From: Kineothrix sp. MSJ-39
Lineage (GTDB): Bacteria > Bacillota > Clostridia > Lachnospirales > Lachnospiraceae
Direction: 5' to 3'
Length of the DNA: 64,000 nt
Assembly: GCF_018917935.1 (NCBI RefSeq)
Contig: NZ_JAHLPN010000006.1
Span: 62,001 to 126,000 of the forward strand
Both the position numbers and the translations under genes were made by a program. Every line of letters starts with the position of its first letter. The first letter of the stretch is position 1. The notes under the pieces were generated by a model. The model had not been told where the DNA came from, made no database searches, and worked only from the letters and a program-made list of their open reading frames with translations. Of the stretch, positions 9,243 to 18,480 are shown piece after piece.

Positions 9243-9674
9243 CTAAATACTCAGTCCCAGATCCGCCATCCGCTCTGCGATATCATCCATATCATCAAAG
9301 TTTCCTTCGCCATCCCATGCCTGCTTGCTCCAGATTTCAATTCTGCTGCCGACGCCGAGGAACACCACATCCTTTTCCAGTCCTGCAAATTCACGCAGTA
9401 CATTCGGGATCAGGATCCTGCCCTGCTTGTCTACTTCTACCTGCGTCGCTCCGGCAAGGAAGAAACGGGCGAATTTACGAGTATCTCTGTGGCTCATTGG
9501 GAGTTCTTTCAGCTTTTCTTCAAAAGATTTCCATTCTGTCATATCGTACACAAAAAGACATCCATCCAGTCCCTTGGTCACCACAAAGCTGTCGCCAAGT
9601 GATTCCCTGAACTTAGAAGGAACAATCAGACGGCCTTTTGTATCGATTGTATGACTGTACTCTCCCATGAACAT
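9243..9674 (-). CDS. mraZ: Transcriptional regulator MraZ
   Basis: Small DNA-binding regulator of 143 residues at the head of the dcw operon. It has two AbrB-like half-domains, each with the family signature: [14 protein letters not shown] near residue 12 and [16 protein letters not shown] near residue 88. MraZ forms ring oligomers that bind tandem repeats ahead of its own gene and repress the cluster. The ATG at 9674 has AAGGG eight bases before it. Four AAGTGG repeats and a promoter lie directly upstream, supporting autoregulation. Confidence 0.96.
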   Translation of the reverse strand: MFMGEYSHTIDTKGRLIVPSKFRESLGDSFVVTKGLDGCLFVYDMTEWKSFEEKLKELPMSHRDTRKFARFFLAGATQVEVDKQGRILIPNVLREFAGLEKDVVFLGVGSRIEIWSKQAWDGEGNFDDMDDIAERMADLGLSI

Positions 9675-9714
9675 AATCGTTACCCTTTTTGGTCTCGGTT
9701 TTGGGTTATTCCCT

Positions 9715-9750
9715 CCACTTCATACCACTTCACTCCACTTTCTACCACTT
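9715..9750 (-). promoter_or_regulatory. Probable MraZ operator: four AAGTGG repeats with 10-bp period
   Basis: Read on the minus strand, AAGTGG occurs four times, at 9745-9750, 9735-9740, 9725-9730 and 9715-9720, exactly one helical turn apart. MraZ is known to bind tandem GTGG/TGGG-type repeats with about 10-bp spacing upstream of mraZ. The array begins a few bases after the predicted transcription start and ends 41 bp before the mraZ start codon, so bound MraZ would block initiation or early elongation. Confidence 0.85.
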
Positions 9751-9758
9751 ATGCTCTA

Positions 9759-9787
9759 ATTTTAGACTACTTTTTCTCATTTGACAA
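9759..9787 (-). promoter_or_regulatory. Predicted sigma-A promoter of the dcw operon
   Basis: Minus-strand TTGTCA (9782-9787) and TAAAAT (9759-9764) are separated by 17 bp. Transcription would start near 9752, right at the edge of the MraZ repeat array. Confidence 0.75.
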
Positions 9788-9831
9788 GTGTGTATCTTAA
9801 GATTTTCTTTTCTATTTGTTAAAAATTTATA

Positions 9832-9880
9832 CAAAAAAAATCCATAACATTCAGTAAATATTACCGAATGCTATGGATTT
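9832..9880 (-). terminator. Rho-independent terminator after lgt
   Basis: Twenty-base arms at 9861-9880 and 9838-9857 pair almost fully around a short AT loop. Read on the minus strand they are followed by a run of eight T (9833-9840). The site lies 19 bp beyond the lgt stop and upstream of the dcw promoter. Confidence 0.87.
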
Positions 9881-9898
9881 CCATTTTATTCCAGTTTT

Positions 9899-10831
9899 CT
9901 ATTTTTCGTCTTGTTTTTCGTCGTTTTCGACTTTATTTTGCACATTTTCTGCCTTTTGCGGAAATTCCTGCAGTCCTTTTTTCCTGCGGTAGATCCTTAC
10001 GATCACATCCGTCAGGATCGCTGCAATGAACAGCACCATACCCAGAAGCTGAGATACCGCAATCCCGGTGGAGCCGATCTTGAGCTGGTCGATACGGATG
10101 CCCTCCACAAAGAACCGGATAATGCCATATCCGCCCAGATAGCCAAGCGCAACCTCTCCGTTAAACTTCTTATGCTTCGTATAAAGAAGCAGCACGATCA
10201 GAAGAAGGAGATTCAGCACACTTTCATATAAAAATGTCGGATGTACCTGAATGTAATTGATCCCGTCTGTAATATGCGCCGCAATATCCGGTGTGATATC
10301 CGCGCTTCTGACCGCTTCGATCGGAAGCTGCATCGCAAACAGAGAATCCGTATAATGTCCGAATACTTCTCTGTTCGTGAAATTGCCCCAGCGTCCCATG
10401 ATCTGTCCGACCAGAAGTCCCAGCACTGCAATATCCGAAATCTGGAAGAAATTCTGTTTTCGGATCTTACAGAAAATGAAAAGCGTCAGAAAGCCGCCGA
10501 TCACTGCACCGTAAATGGCGATACCGCCCTGTCTGATGTTCAGAAGCTCATTCAGATGATTCTTATAATAATCCCAACTGAATACCACATAATAGATCCT
10601 CGCACCTAAAACCGAGAAAATAATCGCCGGAACCGCGAAGTCCCACAAAAGATCTTTGGGAAGCCCCTGCTTATTTGCCACATGGTTTGCCAGTGTAAAC
10701 CCGAGCAGCACACCAAGCGCAATGATCACGCCATAGAGCGCGATCGTAAAGCCAAAGACCGTAAAGCTTTTCGGGAAGTGTTCCAGATAGATACCCAGAT
10801 GCGGAAACGCAATGTCCCATTTATCCATCAT
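9899..10831 (-). CDS. lgt: Prolipoprotein diacylglyceryl transferase
   Basis: Membrane enzyme attaching diacylglycerol from phosphatidylglycerol to the lipobox cysteine of prolipoproteins, such as the sugar-binding lipoprotein encoded at 29.4-30.5 kb. About seven membrane segments. Family signatures: IRQGGIAIYGAVIGG, the Lgt core GRWGNFTNREVFG, and HPTFLYES. The C-terminus is charged (KAENVQNKVENDEKQDEK). I use the ATG at 10831 (310 residues), eight bases after AGAGG; the longer frame starting with GTG at 10840 overlaps that site. It lies 17 bp after ychF and ends in its own terminator. Confidence 0.95.
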   Translation of the reverse strand: MMDKWDIAFPHLGIYLEHFPKSFTVFGFTIALYGVIIALGVLLGFTLANHVANKQGLPKDLLWDFAVPAIIFSVLGARIYYVVFSWDYYKNHLNELLNIRQGGIAIYGAVIGGFLTLFIFCKIRKQNFFQISDIAVLGLLVGQIMGRWGNFTNREVFGHYTDSLFAMQLPIEAVRSADITPDIAAHITDGINYIQVHPTFLYESVLNLLLLIVLLLYTKHKKFNGEVALGYLGGYGIIRFFVEGIRIDQLKIGSTGIAVSQLLGMVLFIAAILTDVIVRIYRRKKGLQEFPQKAENVQNKVENDEKQDEK

Positions 10832-10848
10832 AGCCTGCACCTCTTATC

Positions 10849-11949
10849 TTATACATTGAAGCGGAACAGAATAACATCGCCGTCCTGCACCACGTATTCT
10901 TTTCCTTCCATACCAACAAGCCCCTTTTCTCTGGCTGCTGCAAGAGAACCGTGTTCCATCAGATCCTTGTAGTTGACAACTTCTGCCTTGATAAAGCCTC
11001 TCTCAAAATCTGTATGGATCTTACCTGCTGCCTGCGGTGCTTTTGTACCTTTCTTGATCGTCCAAGCACGACATTCATCCTCTCCTGCTGTCAGGAAACT
11101 GATCAGACCGAGTAAGCTGTAGCTTGCTGCGACCAGCTTATCCAGACCACTGGAGGAAACGCCGAGATCGTCAAGATATTCCTGCTTTTCTTCGTCGGAA
11201 AGCTCTGATAATTCCTGCTCGATCTGTGCACAGATCACGAATACCTCTGCGCCTTCTTCTTTTGCCATCTCACGTACCTTTGCCACGTGTGGATTAGAAG
11301 CACCGTCATCTGCCAGATCATCCTCTGCCACATTAGCCGCATAAATGGTAGGCTTTGCAGTCAGCAGATTGTAGCCCTTGAACCAGAGCTGTGCATCGTC
11401 ATCATCCGGTACTTCAAACGATCTTGCCATCTTACCTGCTTCCAGATGTGCCTTGATGCTTTCTACAAGTTCCAGTTCCTTGGCAAGTGTCTTGTCCATT
11501 CTTGCCTGTTTTGAGATCTTGGCGATTCGTCTGTCAAGAATCTCAATATCAGAAAAGATCAGTTCTAAATTGATCGTCTCGATATCACGCGCCGGATCAA
11601 TGTTTCCGTCTACGTGGATGATATTCGTATCTTCAAAGCAGCGTACCACATGTACGATCGCATCTACTTCACGGATATTGGCAAGGAACTGGTTGCCAAG
11701 ACCTTCTCCCTTGCTGGCACCCTTTACAAGTCCTGCAATATCAACGAATTCGATCGTTGCAGGGGTTACCTTTTTTGTATGATAAAGCTCACCGAGCTTT
11801 ACGATTCTTTCATCCGGAACAGATACAATACCGATATTCGGATCGATCGTTGCAAACGGATAGTTTGCGGATAATGCACCTGCTTTTGTCAATGAGTTAA
11901 ATAATGTACTTTTTCCTACGTTCGGCAAACCGACTATGCCCAGCTTCAT
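10849..11949 (-). CDS. ychF: Redox-regulated ribosome-associated ATPase YchF (Ola1 family)
   Basis: Obg-family P-loop protein of 366 residues that prefers ATP over GTP. Motifs: G1 [10 protein letters not shown]3-type [20 protein letters not shown]; an altered G4 region around NVAEDDL (the NxxE variant linked to ATP preference); a coiled-coil insertion ([21 protein letters not shown]); and a C-terminal TGS domain ([20 protein letters not shown], ending [11 protein letters not shown]). The ATG at 11949 has AAGGAG nine bases upstream; the longer frame to 11973 is not supported. lgt follows in the same transcript. Confidence 0.96.
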   Translation of the reverse strand: MKLGIVGLPNVGKSTLFNSLTKAGALSANYPFATIDPNIGIVSVPDERIVKLGELYHTKKVTPATIEFVDIAGLVKGASKGEGLGNQFLANIREVDAIVHVVRCFEDTNIIHVDGNIDPARDIETINLELIFSDIEILDRRIAKISKQARMDKTLAKELELVESIKAHLEAGKMARSFEVPDDDDAQLWFKGYNLLTAKPTIYAANVAEDDLADDGASNPHVAKVREMAKEEGAEVFVICAQIEQELSELSDEEKQEYLDDLGVSSSGLDKLVAASYSLLGLISFLTAGEDECRAWTIKKGTKAPQAAGKIHTDFERGFIKAEVVNYKDLMEHGSLAAAREKGLVGMEGKEYVVQDGDVILFRFNV

Positions 11950-12070
11950 ATTGTTTCTCTCCTTTTGGGGCATGCTACTGCCTGTCCCACTGTCTTATTT
12001 TCGTGCCGGCCGACTATTTTATTGTCCCATAGCGACCACTACATTCAGTAATACTACCATATAAACCGTA

Positions 12071-12104
12071 AAAACTCAACAAGGGAAGCATCGCTTCCCT
12101 TGTT
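12071..12104 (-). terminator. Terminator after the AGE-family isomerase gene
   Basis: A perfect 12-bp stem (arms 12078-12089 and 12093-12104, loop of 3) is followed on the minus strand by GAGTTTTTA. It starts three bases after the stop codon of the gene and closes the mannoside-type operon. Confidence 0.87.
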
Positions 12105-12106
12105 CA

Positions 12107-13345
12107 TTATCCCAGCAGAACCGTTCCGATCGATACGCCGACCTTCTGATAAGGGATCAGCATTGCCTGCAGGGCATGATAAATATCCGATTTGCCCGGC
12201 CATACCGTTTCTTTCAACTGATTGTGCTCATCAAGCTGGTGGAACCAGGAACCGCAGCTGTGATCCAGAACCGTTTCGTCCAGATACTGCATAAACATGG
12301 CATAATCATCTGCGTACTTTTTATTTCCCGTCACACGGTATAATGTAGCTGAAGTATTGATGGCTTCTGCCAGTGTCCAGTGCATTCTGTCATGCACGAC
12401 CGGTTTTCCTTCCCAGTCCGTCGTATAAACGATGCCCGGCGCACCGTCTGCATTCCATGCATCTGCAATGGCACGGTTATATAAACCCTCTGCCGCTTCC
12501 ATGTACGGCTTTGCAGCTGCGTCTTTTTCCCCATATGTGGAAACTGCCCACTGTGTGATAAGACGTGCCCACTCAATACCATGTCCGGGGGTTGCGCCGT
12601 ATGGCTTGAACTGGTCATCCGGCTTTTCCTTATTCTTGTCAAGATCCGGTTTCCAGTCATCTGTAAAATGCTCCGGAATCCTGTCATGGTTATCTTTCGC
12701 CCAGCCAATGACATGATCAATGATCTTGCCTGCCCTGCTGCGGTAGTTTTCATCGTCCAGTGCATCCGCCACGGCTAAAAATGCCTCTACCGTATGCATA
12801 TTGGCATTGATGCCCCTATATGGATCAAGCTCTGTAAATTCCGTATTCCAGGTGTCCACAGACAACCCTTCCTTCTCATTCCAGAACCGTTTATCATACA
12901 GCACAAGTGCTTCCTCCAGAAGCTGTTTTGCGCCCGGTCTTTTTGCCTGCATGGCACTGGATGCTGCCAGAAGTACAAATGCATGCGCATAGCACTGCTT
13001 GGAAGGAACGATCTCACCATCCTTTGTCAGTCCAGCATACCAGCCTCCGTTTTTATCATCATGCAGCTCGCCTTTCAGCCCTTTGAGCGCTGCATCTACA
13101 AGCTGTTCACTGCCGGTATGACCCAGCATGACACCAAGGCTGTACACATGCGCCATACGACAGGTGATCCATGTTTCTCTGTTTCTGTCCTTCCACGGCG
13201 TTCCATCATCGCCCAGATAATAAGATCCACCGCCCGGTGACGGAAATCTATGCCCGAATGCAAGAAGTGTCTCGGCATTTTCCCGCAGAAACTGTTTGTT
13301 TTCTTCTGTATCGATCTGATATTTTTTATTTACTTCATTTGCCAT
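12107..13345 (-). CDS. AGE-family sugar isomerase/epimerase (mannose or YihS-like isomerase candidate)
   Basis: Protein of 412 residues with the (alpha/alpha)6-barrel signatures of the N-acylglucosamine 2-epimerase family: NGGWYAGLTKDGEIVPSKQC, NMHTVEAFLAVADA, PGHGIEWARLI, RMHWTLAEAINTSA and GSWFHQLDEHNQ with WPGKSDIYHALQA. The His and Glu residues in these blocks are where the family keeps its catalytic residues. Length and the SWFHQLDEHNQ...YHALQA block resemble YihS-type aldose-ketose isomerases acting on mannose or sulfoquinovose, so mannose to fructose is a reasonable guess next to a beta-mannosidase. The ATG at 13345 has GGAAG seven bases away; the ATG at 13351 abuts it. No signal peptide. 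Last gene of the operon, 21 bp after GH2. Substrate unproven. Confidence 0.8.
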   Translation of the reverse strand: MANEVNKKYQIDTEENKQFLRENAETLLAFGHRFPSPGGGSYYLGDDGTPWKDRNRETWITCRMAHVYSLGVMLGHTGSEQLVDAALKGLKGELHDDKNGGWYAGLTKDGEIVPSKQCYAHAFVLLAASSAMQAKRPGAKQLLEEALVLYDKRFWNEKEGLSVDTWNTEFTELDPYRGINANMHTVEAFLAVADALDDENYRSRAGKIIDHVIGWAKDNHDRIPEHFTDDWKPDLDKNKEKPDDQFKPYGATPGHGIEWARLITQWAVSTYGEKDAAAKPYMEAAEGLYNRAIADAWNADGAPGIVYTTDWEGKPVVHDRMHWTLAEAINTSATLYRVTGNKKYADDYAMFMQYLDETVLDHSCGSWFHQLDEHNQLKETVWPGKSDIYHALQAMLIPYQKVGVSIGTVLLG

Positions 13346-13366
13346 ATGCATCTTCCTTTTCCTGTA

Positions 13367-15916
13367 TTACCGGATATCGTATACACTTCTTACCTGCACA
13401 CCATCCGCTTTTCCTTTTAAGATCTTCACGCGCTTCTCGCCGCCGTTCAGATCAAAGAAATTATCTGATAAAATAAGATCATCATTTTCATTCCGGATCT
13501 CAATACTCTTTGCATAAGCACTTGCCGAAACAACGATCTCATCTCCTTCTATTCTAGCACGCAGCTGTGGATCTGCAAAGCGGAAATGCTTTGGTGGGCA
13601 GAACAGAACCGTACCTTCTGAGATAGCTCCGGCCTGCTTTTGATCTGCTTCTCCAAGGTTATCTTCAAACAACTGATAGCTTACATAATTTGCATACAGC
13701 TCTGCCTGTTCAAGATCCACACGGTCAAGCCACACAGCCGACAACGGTGGAACCGTCACTTTGCATTCCTGTTCAAAGAGAACTTTTGCATCCGGATTTC
13801 TGAGCTGCCATTTCACAACTACCTGTTTTTCCTGCATGGTTTCATTTGTCACATTTAACCGGATCGATTTTCTCACCGGGAACGGCTCAGCATTCACATT
13901 CATCGTCTGATTCAACAGACCTTCTTCTTCACGGGAAAGAAGCACCGGTGCAAAAAAACGTTTTGCATAATAATGAAGAGCCTTCCATCTGCCGTAATAA
14001 TCGATGGATGACCAGGATGCCACCGGCCAGCAGTCGTTCAGCTGCCAGTACACAGTACCCATACAGCGTCCTCTGTTGCGTCTGAAGTGCTCCACGCCAT
14101 AACGAATTGCTTCTGCCTGCAACAACTGGGAGGCATAGATCAGTGTATCAAGACTGTTCGGATACAGGAATGTCTGCTCCATGTAATTCATGATCTTTCC
14201 GTTAGCTGCTGCATTTCTCTGGTGCTTCTCCATCACATAAGAAAATACATTTCGATCCTGTGGCAGTGTAAAGGTTTCAACTGTCTTCATAGATGGGAAT
14301 GACTGGAAACCAAATTCTGAAAGATAGCGGAAATAGAATTTTCTGTATTCCGTGAATGGTTTGTTTCCATGCCATACTTCCCAGTAATGCACATCGCCGC
14401 GGTCCGGATCATTCGGGAAATCAAATCCGCCGCCTGTCGACGGACTCGCCGGCCAGTAAAAGCGATCCGGATCTTCTTTTTTCAAAAGCTTCGGGAACAG
14501 ATATTCATAGATCTTTACATAGTCGCTCTTGATCTCATTTTCAGCTCCCCATTCTCCCTGATCTACGAACATTTCCATTTCATTATTGCCACACCAGAGT
14601 CCCAGACTTGCATGATGTGCCAGTCTGCGGATCTGATCTTTCAGTTCCGCCATGATATTTTCTTCAAAGTCCTCTGTCAGGCGGTAGTTAGCACAAGCAA
14701 ACATGAAATCCTGCCAGACTACAAGTCCAAGTTCATCACAAATATCAAAGAAACTGTCATCCGGATATAAGCCGCCGCCCCAGACACGGATACAATTAAA
14801 GTTAGCTGCCTTACACTGCAGCAGCAGGTCTCTTGTACGTGCACTGTTCATACGGTGCAGGATATTATCCTCCGGGATATAATCAGCTCCCATCGCAAAG
14901 ATGGGAACGCCGTTTACCACGTGGGCAAATGCATTTCCGTATGCATCCTTTTCCGTATTCATTGTCATGGTACGCAGACCGATCTTTTTTTCTGTCCGGT
15001 CATAAATCCGTTTTTCATCCGCGCTTGTGAGCTCCGTGATCACAGTATAAAGCGGCTGGCTTCCAAAGCCGTTCGGCCACCAGAGCTGTGGTTTTTCAAT
15101 CACCAGCGGCATTGCAGCCTCTACCCTGTCATAGATTTTTTCTCCCTGTGGATCCATTACGGTAATACTTAATCTGTATGTTTTTTTGTCTTCTGCAGAA
15201 AACTCCCGCTCCTTGGCATAGTCTGTTTCGCTGATCACCTTCGCAGTCTTTGAAAATGAAGATGCCTCGGCTATTTTGGTTTCCAGACAGAGCTTCACTT
15301 CTGACAGGTCAGATTCCCAGTTTTGTCTGATATAAACTCTCGTCAGTCTTGCTTTTTCCACAAATAAGAGTTCTACCGGCTTCCAGATTCCGGCATCAGG
15401 TAATCTGGGGCCCCAGTCCCAGCCAAACATATAATGTCCTTTCCTGATCTTCGGGAATCCTCTCATCGCATCTTCTGTTCCCAGGATCGCCGGATCTTTT
15501 TCAAACTGATCTGCAATATACAAAACCGGAGAATGGAAATAGATAACAAGTTCATTATCTTTTTCCTTTAACAGCTGTTTCACAGAAAAATCCCATGTAC
15601 GGTGCATATTATCCACCTGTTTTAAAAAGGTACCGTTTAATGTGATGTCTGCGATCGTATCCAGTCCGTGAAATCTGAGCAATGCCTCATCGGCCTCAGC
15701 AATCTGCGCTTTGTCAACATCAAAAAATTTGCGATACTCAAAATCCTGTTTCATGATCTCAAGTGCTCTGTCTTCATTGTCCCGGAAATAAGGATCTTCC
15801 ATCCGTCCCTGATCCAGCAGATCCTGATAAACAGAACCAGGTACTGTTGCAGGGAAGAAGCTGTCCTCTCCTGCAATTCTCATTTTCCAGTTTTCATTGA
15901 GTTCTATCTTCTGCAA
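13367..15916 (-). CDS. Beta-mannosidase, glycoside hydrolase family 2
   Basis: Cytoplasmic exo-hydrolase of 849 residues (no signal peptide) releasing mannose from non-reducing ends of manno-oligosaccharides. N-terminal sugar-binding domain: [29 protein letters not shown] and [19 protein letters not shown]. Catalytic barrel: [33 protein letters not shown], acid/base Glu in CGNNEMEMF, nucleophile Glu in [12 protein letters not shown], then [20 protein letters not shown]. All match eukaryotic-type GH2 mannosidases rather than LacZ. The start is TTG at 15916, with AAGGAG about six bases upstream and no competing ATG. It is third in a four-gene operon between the esterase and the AGE isomerase. 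Confidence 0.92.
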   Translation of the reverse strand: MQKIELNENWKMRIAGEDSFFPATVPGSVYQDLLDQGRMEDPYFRDNEDRALEIMKQDFEYRKFFDVDKAQIAEADEALLRFHGLDTIADITLNGTFLKQVDNMHRTWDFSVKQLLKEKDNELVIYFHSPVLYIADQFEKDPAILGTEDAMRGFPKIRKGHYMFGWDWGPRLPDAGIWKPVELLFVEKARLTRVYIRQNWESDLSEVKLCLETKIAEASSFSKTAKVISETDYAKEREFSAEDKKTYRLSITVMDPQGEKIYDRVEAAMPLVIEKPQLWWPNGFGSQPLYTVITELTSADEKRIYDRTEKKIGLRTMTMNTEKDAYGNAFAHVVNGVPIFAMGADYIPEDNILHRMNSARTRDLLLQCKAANFNCIRVWGGGLYPDDSFFDICDELGLVVWQDFMFACANYRLTEDFEENIMAELKDQIRRLAHHASLGLWCGNNEMEMFVDQGEWGAENEIKSDYVKIYEYLFPKLLKKEDPDRFYWPASPSTGGGFDFPNDPDRGDVHYWEVWHGNKPFTEYRKFYFRYLSEFGFQSFPSMKTVETFTLPQDRNVFSYVMEKHQRNAAANGKIMNYMEQTFLYPNSLDTLIYASQLLQAEAIRYGVEHFRRNRGRCMGTVYWQLNDCWPVASWSSIDYYGRWKALHYYAKRFFAPVLLSREEEGLLNQTMNVNAEPFPVRKSIRLNVTNETMQEKQVVVKWQLRNPDAKVLFEQECKVTVPPLSAVWLDRVDLEQAELYANYVSYQLFEDNLGEADQKQAGAISEGTVLFCPPKHFRFADPQLRARIEGDEIVVSASAYAKSIEIRNENDDLILSDNFFDLNGGEKRVKILKGKADGVQVRSVYDIR

Positions 15917-15952
15917 TCTTTTCTCCTTCCGCTGTTCTGTCTATTTTGATTT

Positions 15953-16017
15953 ATGCACGCAGAGTCGAGATACGCTCTGATTAGCGGTCGTCAAATGCAC
16001 CGCATAAATGCGTGCAT
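15953..16017 (-). other. Intercistronic inverted repeats between esterase and GH2 genes
   Basis: The 105-bp gap holds a 9-bp perfect inverted repeat (15953-15961 with 16009-16017). It also holds an overlapping local hairpin at about 15993-16019 (AAATGCA / TGCATTT arms with an inner CGCAT / ATGCG stem). The two foldings share the 16009-16017 arm, so only one can form at a time. Neither has a T-run on the minus strand, so this looks like mRNA processing or stability structure rather than a terminator. Confidence 0.5.
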
Positions 16018-16022
16018 TTTCC

Positions 16023-17120
16023 TCATCGCGATAACAAAAAGGAAACCACCATAAAATCAGCTTCCGCATTCTCACAGTCTTGCAGTATCAGGGTAATAGT
16101 ATGCTCCATCTTCTGCCCGTGTGTAAGAACCGGTGTCAGTGCCAGCTGATCTCCCCAGGTTTCGTCAAAAGTACCGTCCAGAACAAGCTCTGTTTCCACA
16201 CCATCCAGAATCACTTTTGCTTTTGGCGCTTTTTTCAACGACCTGCGATACTGGACCGCCAGCTCTGTACATTCTGCCGAAAAGGTGATCCGTGCATCAT
16301 TTTCTTTTGCCGTCCATCCCTTTGCAAAACAGTCCGTGATGCCCAATGGGATACGCTGATCTTTTTCAAACTTTTCCATCTGTGGCTGGCAGTTCTGATT
16401 ATTATATCTGCCTGCGTGCTCATACCGGTTTTCGGTCAGCGGTGCTGTGATTTTTTCGGATGCGGCGGTCATATTCTCCCCACACACATCTTTCTTCCTA
16501 TTTTCTTCCGCTTCCGCCATATAAACTTCCAGCTTTTCTATAATGAGATCTGCCACCAGCTTATGCCCATAATCATTTGGATGCAGCCCGTCGGTCGTGA
16601 TCTCATTCATCTCCAGTTCTCCGTCCAGAAGTTTCTGATAAATCGGACGCATGCTGACTACCGGCAGCTCGTAGTGTCTGCAGATTTTCGCATGGACTCT
16701 CTCCGCATTCATACCGTTTTGATAATAGATATGATAAACAGGGACAAGTGCAGCTGCCTTTTCGGAAAGCAGGATCTGTCTGACAACACCTTCATACGTT
16801 TCTGCAAAGAAATCCGTTGCATCATCATTGACAGAAAAATCAAGAAAAACGAGATCCGGTTCATAGGTAAGCAGATCTTCTTTCACTCTTGCTGCGCCAA
16901 AATGAGATGTTGTGCCACCGATCCCGGCATTTACATATGTAAGATCCGCATCCGGAAATTTTTGTTGCAGCCACTCATATACTCTGTATGCATAGGAGTA
17001 TTCCGGTTTGGAAGAATGACAACCCTGTGTAATGGATCCACCGATAAAACCGACCGTCAGCGGCTCTCCCCTTTTGGCTTTTTCAAATACTGCCTGTAAT
17101 CTTGTCAGATCCCGCTCCAT
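16023..17120 (-). CDS. SGNH-hydrolase carbohydrate esterase with C-terminal beta-rich domain (possible CE17-like mannan acetylesterase)
   Basis: 365 residues, no signal peptide. SGNH blocks: block I GFIGGSITQG with the nucleophilic Ser; block II Gly near NAGIGGTTSHFGAARV; block III Asn in LDFSVND; block V TTDGLHPNDYGH with the Asp-His pair. After about residue 215 a second, beta-rich domain follows (RIPLGITDCFAKGWTAK to ADFMVVSFLLSR), possibly a carbohydrate-binding module. The order SGNH then binding module recalls CE17 acetylesterases of gut Lachnospiraceae that remove acetyl groups from manno-oligosaccharides; the epimerase and beta-mannosidase neighbours agree, but the substrate is inferred. 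The ATG at 17120 has AAAGGAG upstream and lies 14 bp after the epimerase stop. Confidence 0.8.
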   Translation of the reverse strand: MERDLTRLQAVFEKAKRGEPLTVGFIGGSITQGCHSSKPEYSYAYRVYEWLQQKFPDADLTYVNAGIGGTTSHFGAARVKEDLLTYEPDLVFLDFSVNDDATDFFAETYEGVVRQILLSEKAAALVPVYHIYYQNGMNAERVHAKICRHYELPVVSMRPIYQKLLDGELEMNEITTDGLHPNDYGHKLVADLIIEKLEVYMAEAEENRKKDVCGENMTAASEKITAPLTENRYEHAGRYNNQNCQPQMEKFEKDQRIPLGITDCFAKGWTAKENDARITFSAECTELAVQYRRSLKKAPKAKVILDGVETELVLDGTFDETWGDQLALTPVLTHGQKMEHTITLILQDCENAEADFMVVSFLLSR

Positions 17121-17134
17121 ATTTTTCTCCTTTT

Positions 17135-18304
17135 CTATGCCAGTCTCTGCATCATCTCTATACACATTCTGCCATTGTGATACGGGCATTTCCATGGATG
17201 AACCAGTGCCTGTCCTGCCTTAACTGTATTATCCGGTTCAATATTCTCTATCCATTCGCCGGTCTTCTTATCTATTACATAACTTCTTATATAATCCCAG
17301 ATTTTCTCAGACATACTGAGATAGTCCGTCTTTTCCGGCTGAAGCTGATATGCATTATAGAAACCTGTAACAGCTTCTGCCTGCACCCACCATATCTTCT
17401 TTGCGCTCACTACTCCATTTTCGCATTCATTATTCATAGCAAAATTAACGGTATCTACTCCATTACGATATGCACCATCTGCAAGTCCTTTGATAACCGG
17501 AAGCATTTCTTCATAATATGCCTTATCTCCAAGCACATCACATGCTCTTTCGATCAGCCATGATGCTTCTATATCATGACCATAGGATTCCAGCGAAATA
17601 AGAGAATTGTAATCTTTGTCAAAAAATACCCTGCAGATTTCCTTATCAGCATCATATACCTTGCTCTTAAATATTCTGAGGATCTCCCGGATAGAATCTC
17701 CCACTTCAAAAAAGCCATCTGCTCTGTAAAGCACCGTATATGCTTCCATAATATGTAACAATGTATTCATTGTTCTCTCAGCCATAACACCATTCTCTGA
17801 CAGCTTCTCATTTGATACAGGTGCAAATTCACGGTCAAATGCCTCAAAGTATCCCGCAGCATCCCGGCATTTTTCCTCAATTGTACGGTACAGGCTATAA
17901 GCAAGATGCAACGCTTCTTTCTTACCGCTCGCAATATAGTATTCAGACAATGCATAGATTGCAAATGCCTGATTATATGTGTGCTTTGTTGTATCTTCCG
18001 GCGTTCCGTCTGCCTGAACTGACCAGTATACACCGCCATACCGGCTGTCAAAGAAGGCATCCTGAAGGAATAAAAATGCATGTTCCGCTTTTTCAAGAAG
18101 TTCCTGCTTTTTCAGAAGCTGATATGCAGCTGAATAAAACCATAAGATACGGCTGTTCAGAATGCATCCCTTCACAGCGTCCTTCTCCGGATTTCCGTCT
18201 GCATCCGCATACCCGTAAAATCCACCGTTTTCTTTATCAACCATCTTATTCCAGAAAGGAATAATATTCTTTACCAAATGTTCCTCAAAAGTTTTTCTTT
18301 CCAT
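17135..18304 (-). CDS. Cellobiose 2-epimerase
   Basis: AGE-fold enzyme of 389 residues that epimerises C2 of the reducing-end sugar of beta-1,4 disaccharides, for example mannobiose to mannosyl-glucose. Signatures: NGGFYGYADADGNP, KGCILNSRILWFYSAAY, NTLLHIMEAYTVLYRADG, YGHDIEASWLIERACDVL, KIWWVQAEAVTGFYNAY and the C-terminal WIENIEPDNT ... HPWKCPYHNGRMCIEMM typical of cellobiose 2-epimerases. It is distinct from the AGE paralogue at 12.1 kb. The ATG has GAGGAGG upstream, but at an unusually long spacing of about 12 bases. First gene of the operon and divergent from an AraC regulator. Confidence 0.9.
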   Translation of the reverse strand: MERKTFEEHLVKNIIPFWNKMVDKENGGFYGYADADGNPEKDAVKGCILNSRILWFYSAAYQLLKKQELLEKAEHAFLFLQDAFFDSRYGGVYWSVQADGTPEDTTKHTYNQAFAIYALSEYYIASGKKEALHLAYSLYRTIEEKCRDAAGYFEAFDREFAPVSNEKLSENGVMAERTMNTLLHIMEAYTVLYRADGFFEVGDSIREILRIFKSKVYDADKEICRVFFDKDYNSLISLESYGHDIEASWLIERACDVLGDKAYYEEMLPVIKGLADGAYRNGVDTVNFAMNNECENGVVSAKKIWWVQAEAVTGFYNAYQLQPEKTDYLSMSEKIWDYIRSYVIDKKTGEWIENIEPDNTVKAGQALVHPWKCPYHNGRMCIEMMQRLA

Positions 18305-18362
18305 TTTAATACGTATCCTCCTCGTTTTTCTTTCATTTTACGTTCCACATCCAGTACATTCT

Positions 18363-18390
18363 ATTATAATGCAAATCAAAAATTGTACAA
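18363..18390 (-). promoter_or_regulatory. Predicted promoter of the mannoside-type operon
   Basis: Minus strand: consensus TATAAT (18363-18368), 16-bp spacer, TTGTAC (18385-18390). The weak -35 hexamer fits a promoter needing an activator such as the divergent AraC protein. Confidence 0.5.
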
Positions 18391-18406
18391 ACCTATTATC
18401 AATCTG

Positions 18407-18434
18407 TTGACACGACAGCACAAGCTGATAAAAT
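18407..18434 (+). promoter_or_regulatory. Predicted promoter of the AraC-family regulator at 18481
   Basis: TTGACA (18407-18412), 16-bp spacer, TAAAAT (18429-18434), back to back with the operon promoter. The 175-bp intergenic region probably also holds regulator half-sites; I could not identify them. Confidence 0.6.
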
Positions 18435-18480
18435 ATCACTAAAATAAAGCTTTATCACCTGTATGGGGAGGTAACATCCT

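Noticed and set aside
9715-9750. Short regular repeats that could suggest a CRISPR or microsatellite
   Set aside because: Six-base units with 10-bp period directly ahead of mraZ are explained as the MraZ operator; there are no spacers of CRISPR length and no cas genes.
9848-12060. Shared 11-base string ACATTCAGTAA in the lgt terminator and in the ychF upstream region
   Set aside because: Too short, and the flanks do not match; best explained by chance in AT-rich sequence.
16080-17099. Open frame of 339 codons on the plus strand opposite the esterase gene
   Set aside because: It is antisense to a gene with full SGNH motifs. The translation is Cys/His/Ile-rich without domain-like pattern and has no supported ribosome site.
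12107-18304. The two AGE-family genes as a recent tandem duplication
   Set aside because: Their motif blocks and lengths differ (YihS-like versus cellobiose 2-epimerase type), so they are old paralogues with separate functions.
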